Below are positions 18,671 to 27,733 of a stretch of 64,000 nt of DNA, piece by piece (the stretch's first letter is position 1; each line of letters begins with the position of its first letter). The notes beneath the pieces were generated by a model. The model did no database searches and was not told the origin of the DNA. It saw nothing but the letters and a program-made list of their open reading frames with translations. The stretch covers positions 2,543,501-2,607,500 of the forward strand of contig NZ_CP091913.1 of NCBI RefSeq assembly GCF_022063185.1, in the 5' to 3' direction. Made by a program: the position numbers and the translations under genes. This DNA comes from Nostoc sp. UHCC 0870 (GTDB lineage: Bacteria; Cyanobacteriota; Cyanobacteriia; Cyanobacteriales; Nostocaceae).

Positions 18671-19060
18671 CTAAAATGAGCCAAAAACACTAGTAAACAA
18701 ATCTTGCCGGAATTGGCGCAGATTCTGCCTTTGTGCGGTAGCTTGTTCGGTTCTGTCCTTTGCCGTTTCAGCTAAAAAGTCGTGGGTTGTTTGCTCCAGA
18801 TTTTTGTGAAACTGATGCAAAAACTTCGATTGAGCTTGAGCTTGAGCAAACCTTGTTTTAGCTGTTTCAGCTAAAAAATCTTGAGTTGTGTACTCAAGTT
18901 CTTCGTGGAAAGTACGCAGTTCTTGAGCTTGCTTTTTAGCTTGCTCTTGTCTATTTGCTGTTGTAGCGGACAAGAATTCATGAGTCTCTCTACATAGTTG
19001 AGCTACTTCCTCAGCTATTGACTGATGCTCTTGCCGGATTCTTTGCATTAAAGCCGTCAT
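18671..19060 (-). CDS. gvpC: Gas vesicle outer-surface protein GvpC (three 33-residue repeats)
   Basis: GvpC coats and stiffens the GvpA shell. The 129 residues divide exactly into an 18-residue N-terminus ([18 protein letters not shown]), three 33-residue repeats starting [24 protein letters not shown] and [12 protein letters not shown], and a 12-residue end [12 protein letters not shown]. The Anabaena flos-aquae protein, as I recall it, has five repeats and 193 residues, so this is a short version. GGAG lies 7 bases before the ATG. It is downstream of two gvpA copies, with a long inverted repeat in between. Confidence 0.95.
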   Translation of the reverse strand: MTALMQRIRQEHQSIAEEVAQLCRETHEFLSATTANRQEQAKKQAQELRTFHEELEYTTQDFLAETAKTRFAQAQAQSKFLHQFHKNLEQTTHDFLAETAKDRTEQATAQRQNLRQFRQDLFTSVFGSF

Positions 19061-19144
19061 GAGGTTCTCCGCAATATTATTAAAAGCGTAAATTAACTAC
19101 ATTTACTAGATAATTAATATCTAGCAAATGCAGTTCAAAGAATA

Positions 19145-19198
19145 TCTGCTTTTTTCGTTTTTGCCTTTGATAACTCAGGTTGAACGAATAAAAGCAGA
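19145..19198 (-). promoter_or_regulatory. Inverted repeat between gvpA and gvpC
   Basis: Arms TCTGCTTTTTTCGTT and AACGAATAAAAGCAGA pair with a single bulge. In the gvpA-gvpC transcript this makes a stable stem-loop after the gvpA coding region. It may act as attenuator or RNA-end stabiliser that keeps gvpA message far above gvpC; that use is inferred. Confidence 0.6.
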
Positions 19199-19254
19199 AT
19201 ATACATCAGAATTACAAACTCAGTAATACTGATTTTCTGGAAGCTACTTAATAA

Positions 19255-19470
19255 TTAAGCAGGCATTGCGGCGGATTGAGTTAGACCTACAGCTTCTGCA
19301 TATTTCAGGTAGGTTTCAACAGATGCGATAACGATGCGGGCTTCAATTGCCAACAATTCAATACCAACTAGTGAAACACGTACCCAAGCATCTACAACGA
19401 TACCTTTGTCTAAAATACGGTCAATAACTTCAGCCAAGCTTGAGGAAGAATTAGTTTTTTCAACTGCCAT
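19255..19470 (-). CDS. gvpA: Gas vesicle structural protein GvpA, second copy
   Basis: The main 71-residue shell subunit: [18 protein letters not shown] start, [31 protein letters not shown] core. The protein is identical to the copy upstream (19575-19790), but the genes differ at 11 synonymous positions within the 216 bp, so it is a true duplication kept identical by selection. The ribosome site TTAAGGT is shared by both copies. It lies first-but-one in the minus-strand gvp transcript. Confidence 0.98.
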   Translation of the reverse strand: MAVEKTNSSSSLAEVIDRILDKGIVVDAWVRVSLVGIELLAIEARIVIASVETYLKYAEAVGLTQSAAMPA

Positions 19471-19574
19471 GATTTTGTACCTTAACTAGTTGTTGTTTTG
19501 AACTTTATCTGAACGAGAGTAGAATATCAGAATTAATAATAGTTAATTTTGATATTCTGGAAGCTACTTAATAA

Positions 19575-19790
19575 TTAAGCAGGCATTGCGGCGGATTGAG
19601 TTAGACCTACAGCTTCTGCATATTTCAGGTAGGTTTCAACAGACGCAATGACGATGCGAGCTTCAATCGCCAGCAATTCAATACCAACTAAAGAAACACG
19701 TACCCAAGCATCTACAACGATACCTTTGTCTAAGATACGGTCAATAACTTCAGCCAAGCTTGAGGAAGAATTGGTTTTTTCGACTGCCAT
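19575..19790 (-). CDS. gvpA: Gas vesicle structural protein GvpA, first copy
   Basis: First gene of the gas-vesicle cluster, encoding the 71-residue hydrophobic subunit that self-assembles into the ribbed gas-permeable shell. Apart from the C-terminal SAAMPA it matches the Anabaena flos-aquae GvpA as I remember it. AAGGTG lies about 8 bases before the ATG. The stop-proximal 30 bp, including 15 bp past the stop (AAGCTACTTAATAATTAAGC on the plus strand), are the same in both copies, marking the extent of duplication. Confidence 0.98.
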   Translation of the reverse strand: MAVEKTNSSSSLAEVIDRILDKGIVVDAWVRVSLVGIELLAIEARIVIASVETYLKYAEAVGLTQSAAMPA

Positions 19791-20181
19791 GTTTTTACAC
19801 CTTAACTCATTGTTGATTCGTAGTATTGGCTAGGCATTTGCCTTTGCTCTTTACTGCATTCATATTAGACACTGCTGTTCGGGAATGTAAAGAGTTTGAC
19901 AGGAGAAAAAGTGTAAAGAAATGCAAAAATACTAATGATGTAACAAAAAAATTGCAGTTAATTGTTTGTGTTGTATATGTTGGAAATGTTTTTATATTAA
20001 GAATGTAAGTTTTAATGTTGTACTTTGTTTGTTTTGTTATTTTTAATGTAATTCTTTCTGTTGGAGAATATATTATATTTTCCTCAAAAATAAATTAACA
20101 AACTTAAGTAATATTACGGTTACTAAAACTTTGGGAAGATAACATAGGATATTTTTAACAATTATCTTTAGTAAAAAAATC
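19791..20181. promoter_or_regulatory. gvpA upstream region (divergent promoter region)
   Basis: 391 AT-rich bases without a gene, between gvpA on the minus strand and a small plus-strand gene. It must hold the gvp promoter, but I could not assign convincing -35/-10 boxes. Direct oddities: runs such as GTGTAAAGAAATGC near 19910 and a very T-rich stretch 20000-20100. Confidence 0.5.
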
Positions 20182-20448
20182 ATGTCTATAGAAGCTACTT
20201 CTGATCCAGTACGGAAGGGTGCATTAGCCGGACTAATTGCTGCTTTTGTGGATCAAGGACATCCACCTCAATATGCTCAAGTGATGGCAACTTCCATTAT
20301 TTTTCAGACAGACCTAGATTTAAGGAATGCCCAAATCGCTAGTCTGTTAAATTGGCTAAAACAGGAAAATGAGAATATCTATACATCTGCCCTAAGTGTG
20401 GTGGAAACAACTCGTGAGGAATTTGAGCGTCGGGTTCAACAGGGTTGA
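20182..20448 (+). CDS. Small conserved-looking protein of unknown function
   Basis: 88 residues, not recognised. Mostly helical: MSIEATSDPVRKGALAGL, then AQVMATSIIFQTDLDL and a C-terminal helix VETTREEFERRVQQ; no membrane segment or cysteine. It diverges from gvpA and is followed by a good terminator (20507-20579), so it is a single-gene unit. Any gas-vesicle link rests only on sharing the gvpA upstream region. Confidence 0.65.
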   Translation: MSIEATSDPVRKGALAGLIAAFVDQGHPPQYAQVMATSIIFQTDLDLRNAQIASLLNWLKQENENIYTSALSVVETTREEFERRVQQG

Positions 20449-20506
20449 GTTGATTTACTCTCTTGAGGAATGGGATGGTATTTTGAAGAAGAATTCAGCA
20501 GTCATT

Positions 20507-20579
20507 AAACCCCACCCCCAACCCCTCCCCGTTGACGGGGAGGGAGACAAAGCGTAGCTGTGGGGAGGTGGGGTTTTTT
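20507..20579 (+). terminator. Nested hairpin terminator with T6
   Basis: Inner stem CCTCCCCG/CGGGGAGG (20524-20543), outer stem AAACCCCACC/GGTGGGGTTT, then T6 on the plus strand. It ends the preceding small gene and belongs to the same repeat family as 9584-9662. Confidence 0.75.
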
Positions 20580-20644
20580 GGGCTTCATCAGCAATCAGGC
20601 GAACATGATATGACTGCTGAATTTTTTCTTGACGACTGAAAACA

Positions 20645-22264
20645 ATGTACAAAATCCTCCCCAAAGAAATTGCCTCTATATACACACGCGACGGTGTACG
20701 CCTCGATGCAGATATCTATCGCCCTGATGAGGAAGGCGAGTTTCCTGTATTATTAATGCGACAACCCTATGGTAGAGCGATCGCGTCTACGGTGGTTTAT
20801 GCTCATCCTAGTTGGTACGCTGCCCAAGGTTACATTGTAGTGATTCAAGATGTGCGGGGACGCGGTACTTCGGAGGGTGAGTTTAAGTTATTCGCCAACG
20901 AAATCACTGACGGTGCAGATAGCGTTAATTGGGCTGCAAGTCTACCGGGGAGTAATGGCCAGGTGGGAATGTATGGCTTTTCTTATCAGGGGATGACTCA
21001 ATTGTACGCTGCGATCGCCAAACCACCAGCCCTAAAAACTATTTGCCCAGCGATGATTGGCTATGATTTATATACAGATTGGGCTTATGAAGGTGGTGCA
21101 TTCTGTTTGCAAACAAATTTAGCTTGGGCGATACAATTAGCAACAGAAACTGCACGGTTACGAGGTGATCAAGAAACATATCAAGCTTTACTTACAGCCT
21201 CGCGCAATCTCCCGCTAAATCATCCCGAAATTCTGCAAAAACTTACACCAGAATCTTTCTATCACGATTGGGTAGCTCATTCGCAACCTGATACTTATTG
21301 GCAAGAACTCTCACCCAAAAGCCACTTCCAAAGTGTTGACTTGCCGATGTTTCATATCGGTGGATGGTTTGATACTTATCTGCGCGGTACATTGCATCTA
21401 TACCAAGATATGGTAGCCCGCGCTAATACTCCCCAAAATTTAATCATTGGCCCTTGGGCGCATTTACCCTGGGGACGCAAAGTTGGTGCAGCTGATTTTG
21501 GTAAGCTAGCCACTAGCCCAATAGATCAAATGCAGATTCGTTGGTTTAATCAATTTCTCAAAGGTGTAGATACAGGTTTATTAAATGAGTCTCCTGTGTG
21601 CCTGTTTGAAATGGGTAGTAACATTTGGCAAGATTTACCCAGTTTACCTAAACCAAATCAGAAATCTTACTTTTTGTCAACCACCGGACTAGCCAGCATC
21701 AGAGAAGATGCAGGAATCCTTATACCCAATCCCCAGTTCCCAATCCCCAGTCCCCAAGACGTATTAGTCCACGACCCTTGGCGACCAGTGCCAGCGATGG
21801 GTGGTCATGCAGCAATGCCGGCGGGTGTGTTTGAGCGATCGCAAATTGATTGCCGTTCTGATGTGTTAACTTACACTAGTGAACCTTTAACCGCAGATTT
21901 ATCTCTAGTTGGGGAAGTATTAGTAAAAATCTGCTGTCAATCTGACCAAGATAGTTATGATTTGTGTGCTGTAATGTCCCAGGTATATCCTGATGGCAGC
22001 GTGTACAACGTGACGCAAGGTTATTTACATTGCCAAGACGGTAAAAACAACGTTACTAGAAATATACAATTGCAAACGATATGTATAAGAATAGGAAAAG
22101 GTAATTGTTTGCGTTTGAGTTTGAGTTTAGCTTGTTACCCAGCCTATGCAATGAACTCTGGGAATGGGGTTGTTTTAAGTAGTACCCGTTTAATGAATGC
22201 TCAGATCATAACACTGAGTGTTAGTTGTGATGGTTCTCAGGTTGTGTTACCGATGATTGCTTAG
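20645..22264 (+). CDS. CocE/NonD family (S15) hydrolase
   Basis: A 539-residue serine hydrolase of the X-Pro dipeptidyl-peptidase/cocaine-esterase group. Visible: the N-terminal start RDGVRLDADIYRP, nucleophile elbow GFSYQG, catalytic-Asp region GGWFDTYLRGT and His region GPWAHLPWG, and a C-terminal jelly-roll-like domain (from about 395). Physiological substrate unknown. Around residues 361-371 the peptide IPNPQFPIPSPQ is encoded by a CCCCAAT/CCCCAGT heptamer array (21725-21756), an in-frame repeat insertion in the loop before the C-terminal domain. It lies 94 bp before the ChlH paralogue on the same strand. Confidence 0.88.
   Translation: MYKILPKEIASIYTRDGVRLDADIYRPDEEGEFPVLLMRQPYGRAIASTVVYAHPSWYAAQGYIVVIQDVRGRGTSEGEFKLFANEITDGADSVNWAASLPGSNGQVGMYGFSYQGMTQLYAAIAKPPALKTICPAMIGYDLYTDWAYEGGAFCLQTNLAWAIQLATETARLRGDQETYQALLTASRNLPLNHPEILQKLTPESFYHDWVAHSQPDTYWQELSPKSHFQSVDLPMFHIGGWFDTYLRGTLHLYQDMVARANTPQNLIIGPWAHLPWGRKVGAADFGKLATSPIDQMQIRWFNQFLKGVDTGLLNESPVCLFEMGSNIWQDLPSLPKPNQKSYFLSTTGLASIREDAGILIPNPQFPIPSPQDVLVHDPWRPVPAMGGHAAMPAGVFERSQIDCRSDVLTYTSEPLTADLSLVGEVLVKICCQSDQDSYDLCAVMSQVYPDGSVYNVTQGYLHCQDGKNNVTRNIQLQTICIRIGKGNCLRLSLSLACYPAYAMNSGNGVVLSSTRLMNAQIITLSVSCDGSQVVLPMIA
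21725..21756. repeat. CCCCAAT/CCCCAGT heptamer array inside a coding region
   Basis: About four imperfect heptamers read in frame as IPNPQFPIPSPQ within the CocE-like hydrolase. The same array type is intergenic at 42889-42915, 44235-44276 and 58597-58630 and intragenic at 23053-23132. Confidence 0.85.
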
Positions 22265-22358
22265 ATTTATCACCCAACTTCTCTGGGTAGATATTCAACC
22301 ATCAACCTGCAAGCAAGTTTAGAATTTAAAGTAAAGAAATATTTCTTAGCTTACAGGC

Positions 22359-25300
22359 ATGAAACGCATCGTCTTGATTGCTGGTTTTGAATCGTTTAAC
22401 GCTGACTTGTACAGGAAAGCCGCTTTATTGGCTAAATCTCGCTGTGCTGATTTGGATATTCGAGTATTTAGCGATCGCGATATTACAAGCATTCGCCCAG
22501 AAGTAGAAGCCGCACTCCAAGGCGCGGATGTGTTTTTTGGTAGCCTGATATTTGATTATGACCAAGTTTTGTGGTTGCGCGATCGCATCGCCCAAATCCC
22601 CATCCGCCTAGTATTTGAGTCAGCTTTAGAACTGATGAGTTTAACTCAAATCGGTGGATTTGCGATCGGTGACAAACCCAAAGGAATGCCCAAACCAGTT
22701 AAATTCATCCTCGATAAATTCAGTAATGGACGCGAAGAAGACAAACTCGCTGGTTATATTAGCTTCTTAAAAATCGGCCCCAAACTGCTGAAATTTGTCC
22801 CAGTGCAGAAAGTCCAAGACTTACGCAACTGGTTAATTATCTATGGTTACTGGAACGCCGGCGGGACAGAAAACGTTGCGTCATTATTTTGGACACTAGC
22901 AGAAAAATATTTAGATTTAAAAGTCGGCGACATCCCCCCACCCATCGAAACCCCCAACATAGGTTTACTACATCCCGACTATCCAGGCTTTTTTGAATCC
23001 CCCAAAGCATACCTAGAATGGTATCAAAAGAGGAACATAGGAAATAAAACCCATCCCCAATACCCAATACCCAATCCCCAGTCCCCAATCCCCAGTCCCC
23101 AATCCCCAATCCCCAATCCCCAATCCCCAATCACCGCCATCCTCCTCTACCGTAAACACGTCATCACCAAACAACCCTATATTCCCCAACTGATTCGCCG
23201 TTTTGAGGAAGCGGGTTTGATACCTTTACCCATTTTTATCAACGGTGTAGAAGGTCATGTGGCGGTACGTGATTGGATGACCACCGACTACGAACTTCAC
23301 CAACGCAAAATAGGTAATATTGAAACCCCTTCACTTTCCCAAGAAGCCGTCAAAGTAGATGCAATTGTCTCCACCATTGGGTTTCCTCTCGTGGGTGGCC
23401 CAGCCGGTTCAATGGAAGCCGGTCGTCAAATAGAAGTAGCCAAGCGCATCCTCACCGCTAAAAACGTCCCCTACATTGTCGCTGCACCTTTGTTAATTCA
23501 AGACATCCACTCTTGGACGCGTCAAGGTGTGGGAGGTTTGCAAAGTGTGGTATTGTACGCCTTACCAGAATTAGACGGTGCAATTGATACTATTCCTCTG
23601 GGTGGATTGGTTGGGGAAGATATTTATTTAGTTCCCGAACGGGTACAGCGTCTGATTGGGAGAGTGCAAAACTGGGTAGAGTTGCGACAAAAACCCTCCG
23701 CAGAACGTAAAATAGCCATTATTTTGTATGGCTTCCCCCCTGGTTATGGTGCGGTAGGTACGGCTGCATTATTAAATGTCCCCCGCAGTTTAATTAAATT
23801 ACTCCACGCCCTCAAAGACCAAGGTTATAACGTTGGCGACATCCCAGAAGATGGGGAAGAATTGATTCGCCGAGTCAGAGAAGCCGATGAAGAGATGGAA
23901 AGATGGGAAATAAATCAGCCTTTTCCCTCCTCAGCCAATACGGTCAACGCCCGGAAACTAGAAAAATGGTTAGGATATCTCCTGACATCGCGCATCGAAA
24001 AACAATGGAAATCTTTAACAGGAAGCGGAATAAAAACCTACGGTGATGAACTCCATATTGGTGGAGTGCAGTTAGGAAATGTGTGGATAGGTATACAGCC
24101 ACCTTTGGGGATACAAGGCGACCCCATGCGGTTAATGTTTGAACGGGATTTAACACCTCATCCTCAATATGCAGCCTTTTATAAATGGTTACAAAATGAA
24201 CTGCAAGCTGATGCTGTAGTTCACTTTGGTATGCACGGTACTGTAGAATGGTTGCCAGGTTCACCGTTAGGAAATACAGGTTATTCTTGGTCAGATATTT
24301 TATTAGGAGATTTGCCTAATTTATATATATACGCCGCCAATAATCCTTCCGAGTCGATATTAGCAAAACGTCGCGGTTATGGGGTGTTGATTTCTCATAA
24401 TGTTCCCCCCTATGGTCGTGCTGGTTTGTATAAAGAATTGGTATCGCTGCGAGATTTAATTGCAGAATATCGAGAAGATAAGACAAAGAATTATGTACTA
24501 AAGGAAGGGATTTGTAAAAAAATTGTCGATACAGGTTTAGATGCCGACTGCCCATTTGAAGATGCCAAACATCTGGGTATTGCCTTCACTCCAGAAAACA
24601 TCAGAATGTTTAGCAGCCACGCTTTTGATGATTATCTGGTGAAGTTATATGAGTATTTACAAGTTTTAGAAAATCGCTTATTTTCTTCGGGGCTGCATAC
24701 ATTGGGTGAACCACCAAACGAAGAAGAATTAGCATCTTATTTAGAAGCTTATTTTGGTAGTGAACAGCCAAGTGACCCAGAAGAAAAACAGCAAATCACA
24801 GATTTGTTGATGCAAAGTACAGATGAGTTAACCAATTTATTAAGGGGGTTGAATGGTGAATTTATTCCCCCTGCGCCTGGTGGTGATTTATTGCGAGATG
24901 GTGCGGGAGTGTTACCAACGGGGAGAAATATTCACGCTTTAGACCCCTATAGAATGCCTTCTCCCGCCGCCTATGAACGGGGACGGGAAATTGGGCAAAA
25001 AATTATCAGCCAGCATTTACAAGAACATGGCACATATCCCGAAACAGTAGCAGTTTTATTATGGGGATTAGATGCAATTAAAACTAAGGGTGAATCGTTA
25101 GGAATACTTTTAGAATTGGTAGGTGCTGAACCTGTAAAAGAAGGAACAGGGCGAATTGTTCGCTATGAATTGAAACCTTTAGTAGAAGTAGGACACCCCC
25201 GCATTGATGTGTTAGGAAATTTATCAGGAATCTTTAGGGATAGTTTTGTAAATATCATCGAATTGTTAGATGATTTATTCCAAAGGGCGGCTGATGCGGA

Positions 25301-26093
25301 TGAACCAGAAGAGCAGAATTTTATTAAAAAACACGCTTTAGCTTTAAAGGCGCAAGGCGTAGAAAACACATCAGCGAGATTGTTTTCTAACCCGGCTGGT
25401 GATTTTGGTTCATTAGTAAATGATAGAGTAGTTGATGGTAACTGGGAATCTGGGGAAGAACTAGGAAATACTTGGCAAAGTCGCAATGTCTTTAGCTATG
25501 GCAGACAAGATAAAGGCCAAGCTAGACCAGAAGTATTAAATCAGTTATTAAAGACTAGCGATCGCATCGTGCAAGAAATAGACTCTGTAGAATATGGTTT
25601 AACCGATATTCAGGAATATTACGCCAACACCGGCGGATTGAAAAAAGCAGCCGAAAAGCAAAGTGGAAAGAAAGTTACTACTAGCTTTGTGGAAAGTTTC
25701 TCCAAAGACACCACACCCCGCAACTTAGATGATTTACTCAGAATGGAATACCGCACCAAATTGCTAAATCCCAAATGGGCGCAAGCAATGGCTAATCAAG
25801 GTTCTGGCGGTGCATTTGAAATTTCCCAACGCATGACAGCATTAATTGGTTGGGGTGGTACTGCTGACTTTAAAGATGATTGGGTATACGAGCAAGCCGC
25901 AGATACCTATGCGTTAGATCCCCAAATGGCGGAGAGATTACGCCAAGCCAACCCAGAAGCTTTTCGTAATATTGTCAGCAGAATGTTAGAAGCACATGGG
26001 CGCGGTTTTTGGCAAACTGATACAGATAGATTAGATAAATTACGTCAATTGTATGAATTGACAGATGAACAATTAGAAGGTGTAACAGTTTAA
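22359..26093 (+). CDS. bchH: Magnesium chelatase H-subunit paralogue (ChlH/BchH/CobN family)
   Basis: A 1244-residue member of the large chelatase subunit family that binds protoporphyrin (or a corrin) during ATP-driven metal insertion. Family signatures: [56 protein letters not shown] and the C-terminal [20 protein letters not shown]. Its N-terminus ([19 protein letters not shown]) and length differ from the main cyanobacterial ChlH of about 1330 residues, so I take it as the second, BchH-like copy; CobN-like activity cannot be excluded. Residues about 232-259 (repeating PIPNPQS) are encoded by a heptamer array inserted between two conserved blocks. No B12 riboswitch was recognised upstream. 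Confidence 0.88.
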   Translation: MKRIVLIAGFESFNADLYRKAALLAKSRCADLDIRVFSDRDITSIRPEVEAALQGADVFFGSLIFDYDQVLWLRDRIAQIPIRLVFESALELMSLTQIGGFAIGDKPKGMPKPVKFILDKFSNGREEDKLAGYISFLKIGPKLLKFVPVQKVQDLRNWLIIYGYWNAGGTENVASLFWTLAEKYLDLKVGDIPPPIETPNIGLLHPDYPGFFESPKAYLEWYQKRNIGNKTHPQYPIPNPQSPIPSPQSPIPNPQSPITAILLYRKHVITKQPYIPQLIRRFEEAGLIPLPIFINGVEGHVAVRDWMTTDYELHQRKIGNIETPSLSQEAVKVDAIVSTIGFPLVGGPAGSMEAGRQIEVAKRILTAKNVPYIVAAPLLIQDIHSWTRQGVGGLQSVVLYALPELDGAIDTIPLGGLVGEDIYLVPERVQRLIGRVQNWVELRQKPSAERKIAIILYGFPPGYGAVGTAALLNVPRSLIKLLHALKDQGYNVGDIPEDGEELIRRVREADEEMERWEINQPFPSSANTVNARKLEKWLGYLLTSRIEKQWKSLTGSGIKTYGDELHIGGVQLGNVWIGIQPPLGIQGDPMRLMFERDLTPHPQYAAFYKWLQNELQADAVVHFGMHGTVEWLPGSPLGNTGYSWSDILLGDLPNLYIYAANNPSESILAKRRGYGVLISHNVPPYGRAGLYKELVSLRDLIAEYREDKTKNYVLKEGICKKIVDTGLDADCPFEDAKHLGIAFTPENIRMFSSHAFDDYLVKLYEYLQVLENRLFSSGLHTLGEPPNEEELASYLEAYFGSEQPSDPEEKQQITDLLMQSTDELTNLLRGLNGEFIPPAPGGDLLRDGAGVLPTGRNIHALDPYRMPSPAAYERGREIGQKIISQHLQEHGTYPETVAVLLWGLDAIKTKGESLGILLELVGAEPVKEGTGRIVRYELKPLVEVGHPRIDVLGNLSGIFRDSFVNIIELLDDLFQRAADADEPEEQNFIKKHALALKAQGVENTSARLFSNPAGDFGSLVNDRVVDGNWESGEELGNTWQSRNVFSYGRQDKGQARPEVLNQLLKTSDRIVQEIDSVEYGLTDIQEYYANTGGLKKAAEKQSGKKVTTSFVESFSKDTTPRNLDDLLRMEYRTKLLNPKWAQAMANQGSGGAFEISQRMTALIGWGGTADFKDDWVYEQAADTYALDPQMAERLRQANPEAFRNIVSRMLEAHGRGFWQTDTDRLDKLRQLYELTDEQLEGVTV
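23053..23132. repeat. 80-bp heptamer array inside the chelatase gene
   Basis: Eleven CCCCAAT/CCCCAGT/CCCAATA units in phase with the reading frame. The unit has no stop codon in any of the six frames, so three units (21 bp) add seven residues harmlessly. The array makes a Pro-rich spacer in the protein. Confidence 0.9.
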
Positions 26094-26187
26094 TTTTTCT
26101 CTATGCCTCTGCCTCTGTGTCTCCGTGGTTTAAAGTATTTTATTTACCACAAAGGCACAAAGGCACGGAGAAGAAAGTCCAGATTTT

Positions 26188-26211
26188 ATTGCGAATTGCG
26201 AATTGCGAATT
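26188..26211. repeat. GCGAATT heptamer repeat
   Basis: About 3.4 copies of GCGAATT between the chelatase gene and the end of the coiled-coil gene, next to an ACAAAGGCACAAAGGCACGG dispersed repeat (about 26149-26168). Confidence 0.75.
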
Positions 26212-26223
26212 GGTTTTATCACC

Positions 26224-26688
26224 CTACCCCGCCCGTTCTTTAGCCAGACTATCAATTGCATCACCCAACGCAGTAGTCAGGCTTTTACGGGTTTGGGTGT
26301 GGTTTTCTTGCTCTATTTTTAAAGCGTGAATCAAGCGATCGCGTTCTTGAATGACAGCCACTAGTTTGGTTTTTAAGTCTTCTACAGTCTTAATGGCGGC
26401 GAGTTCCTGGTGAATGGCTGTGATCACAGTAGAGTTGGGGAATGTTGCTCCATCAATACCTTTGAGTTTTTGAATTTCTATTTGGAGGGATGCGATCGTT
26501 TTTCGGGTCAGATCAGCATCAGTGCGGCGTTGTTCTGCCTCCGTGTTATAAAGTTTACGCCATTTTTCGGCACTTTCCCAAGCAGCATCGCGATCGCGCT
26601 GTTGTTCTACTAGCTGCTGTTTGAGTGATTCAATTTCAGCTAACCATTGTTGGGTGATGTGTGTACCAATTTCAATACGTTCAGTCAT
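26224..26688 (-). CDS. Coiled-coil protein of unknown function
   Basis: 154 residues, nearly all helical with high Glu/Gln/Lys/Arg content. Two coiled-coil stretches (about 17-80 and 100-140) are split by the short non-helical GIDGATFPNSTV. No enzymatic motif, membrane helix or signal peptide. The end near DSLAKERAG lies against the heptamer repeat. Partner unknown; it is convergent with the chelatase gene and diverges from the restriction-modification island. Confidence 0.65.
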   Translation of the reverse strand: MTERIEIGTHITQQWLAEIESLKQQLVEQQRDRDAAWESAEKWRKLYNTEAEQRRTDADLTRKTIASLQIEIQKLKGIDGATFPNSTVITAIHQELAAIKTVEDLKTKLVAVIQERDRLIHALKIEQENHTQTRKSLTTALGDAIDSLAKERAG

Positions 26689-26804
26689 TTTTACACCTGA
26701 TTATATTACTGTTGATACTCTGCTGTTACAGAAAAAGAGTCCAGTTTTTTATATGTAGAAAGCAATTAAGGACTGATTATAACCTTGACAATATGTATTT
26801 ATGT

Positions 26805-26819
26805 ATACTATAGTTAGCA
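26805..26819. promoter_or_regulatory. Putative controller-protein operator upstream of the methylase
   Basis: ATACTATAGTTAGCA, preceded by ATGTATTTATGT, lies 38 bp before the methylase ATG. The same 15 bases occur upstream of the controller gene (28900-28914). Sharing by the two divergent ends of a restriction-modification island is what a C-box should do. Confidence 0.65.
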
Positions 26820-26857
26820 ATCTAATGATTAATTAAACCAATAAAAACTTGCTCATC

Positions 26858-27733
26858 ATGAATAAGCCTATAAATTCACCATTCCGCTATGCCGGGGGTA
26901 AATTTTATGCTCGTAACTTGATACTGAGACATATTACGCCTCATTCATACTATGTTGAACCTTTTGCGGGAGGAGGTTCTATTTTTTTCGCCAAACAAAA
27001 AGTAGTCAATAATTGGTTAAATGATATTGATGAAGCAATTATAAATACATATTTAATTATTAGAGATCAACCTGAAGAGCTAATTAGTTATTTAGATGGC
27101 GAACAAGCCACTAAAGAGAGGCATTCTTATTATAAAAATGAATTTCATCCCCAAAACCAACTGGAAGCAGCCGCGAGATGGTTTTACTTAAATCGCACCT
27201 CTTACTCAGGAATTATGAAGCAGCAGAACTGCTATTGGGGATATGGTGATAAATATAGTATGCGTCCAGAGAACTGGCCTAGAAATATCCGTAGAACTTC
27301 AGAAAAGCTGCAAGATGTTAAGATTACTAATTTAGATTTTGAACAAGTTATAGAAACTGTACCTGATAATACTTTCTTATTTATTGATCCTCCATATTTT
27401 AATGCTGATCAAGATAAGTTTTATACTCACTCTTTTTCAAAAGATGATCACTATCGCCTATGTAAAATACTCAAAAAGCATCATAATAGGATTTATTTTT
27501 TATTAACTTATGATAATACTACTGAAGTTAGAGACTTGTATGAGTGGGCAATAGAAATGCACGATAAAGAATGGAATTACACAATAAGTAGAACGGATGA
27601 CCAAAAAAAAGGTCAGAAAAAAGGGGATAACTTCAAAGGTGCGCGTTATAAAGGTAAGGAAGTATTTATATTGAATTACGATTCTACTGCAAACTTTTTC
27701 GATCAGCCAAAGCAATTAGTGATCGGATTTTAA
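26858..27733 (+). CDS. DNA adenine N6-methyltransferase (D12/Dam class) of a Type II R-M system
   Basis: 291 residues from the ATG at 26858 (a TTG at 26849 is possible). Class D12 order of motifs: FRYAGGK near the N-terminus, SAM-binding VEPFAGGGSIFF at about 29-40, and catalytic DPPYF at 177-181. It should methylate adenine in the site cut by its partner and protect the host. The site is not readable; D12 enzymes include GATC, GATATC and TGCA types. It is convergent with the nuclease gene and the two TAA stops overlap in one TTAA. The island is AT-rich and has no HIP1 octamer, which suggests recent transfer. Confidence 0.92.
   Translation: MNKPINSPFRYAGGKFYARNLILRHITPHSYYVEPFAGGGSIFFAKQKVVNNWLNDIDEAIINTYLIIRDQPEELISYLDGEQATKERHSYYKNEFHPQNQLEAAARWFYLNRTSYSGIMKQQNCYWGYGDKYSMRPENWPRNIRRTSEKLQDVKITNLDFEQVIETVPDNTFLFIDPPYFNADQDKFYTHSFSKDDHYRLCKILKKHHNRIYFLLTYDNTTEVRDLYEWAIEMHDKEWNYTISRTDDQKKGQKKGDNFKGARYKGKEVFILNYDSTANFFDQPKQLVIGF

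Noticed and set aside
19255..19790. gvpA duplication as an assembly artefact
   Set aside because: The two copies differ at 11 synonymous positions and in their upstream regions.
22265..22358. Cobalamin or other riboswitch before the chelatase gene
   Set aside because: Only 94 bp with no B12-box-like sequence or strong fold.
22837..23130. Minus-strand open frame with repeating IGDWGLG residues
   Set aside because: It is the antisense reading of the stop-free heptamer array in the chelatase gene; no ribosome site or codon pattern supports it.
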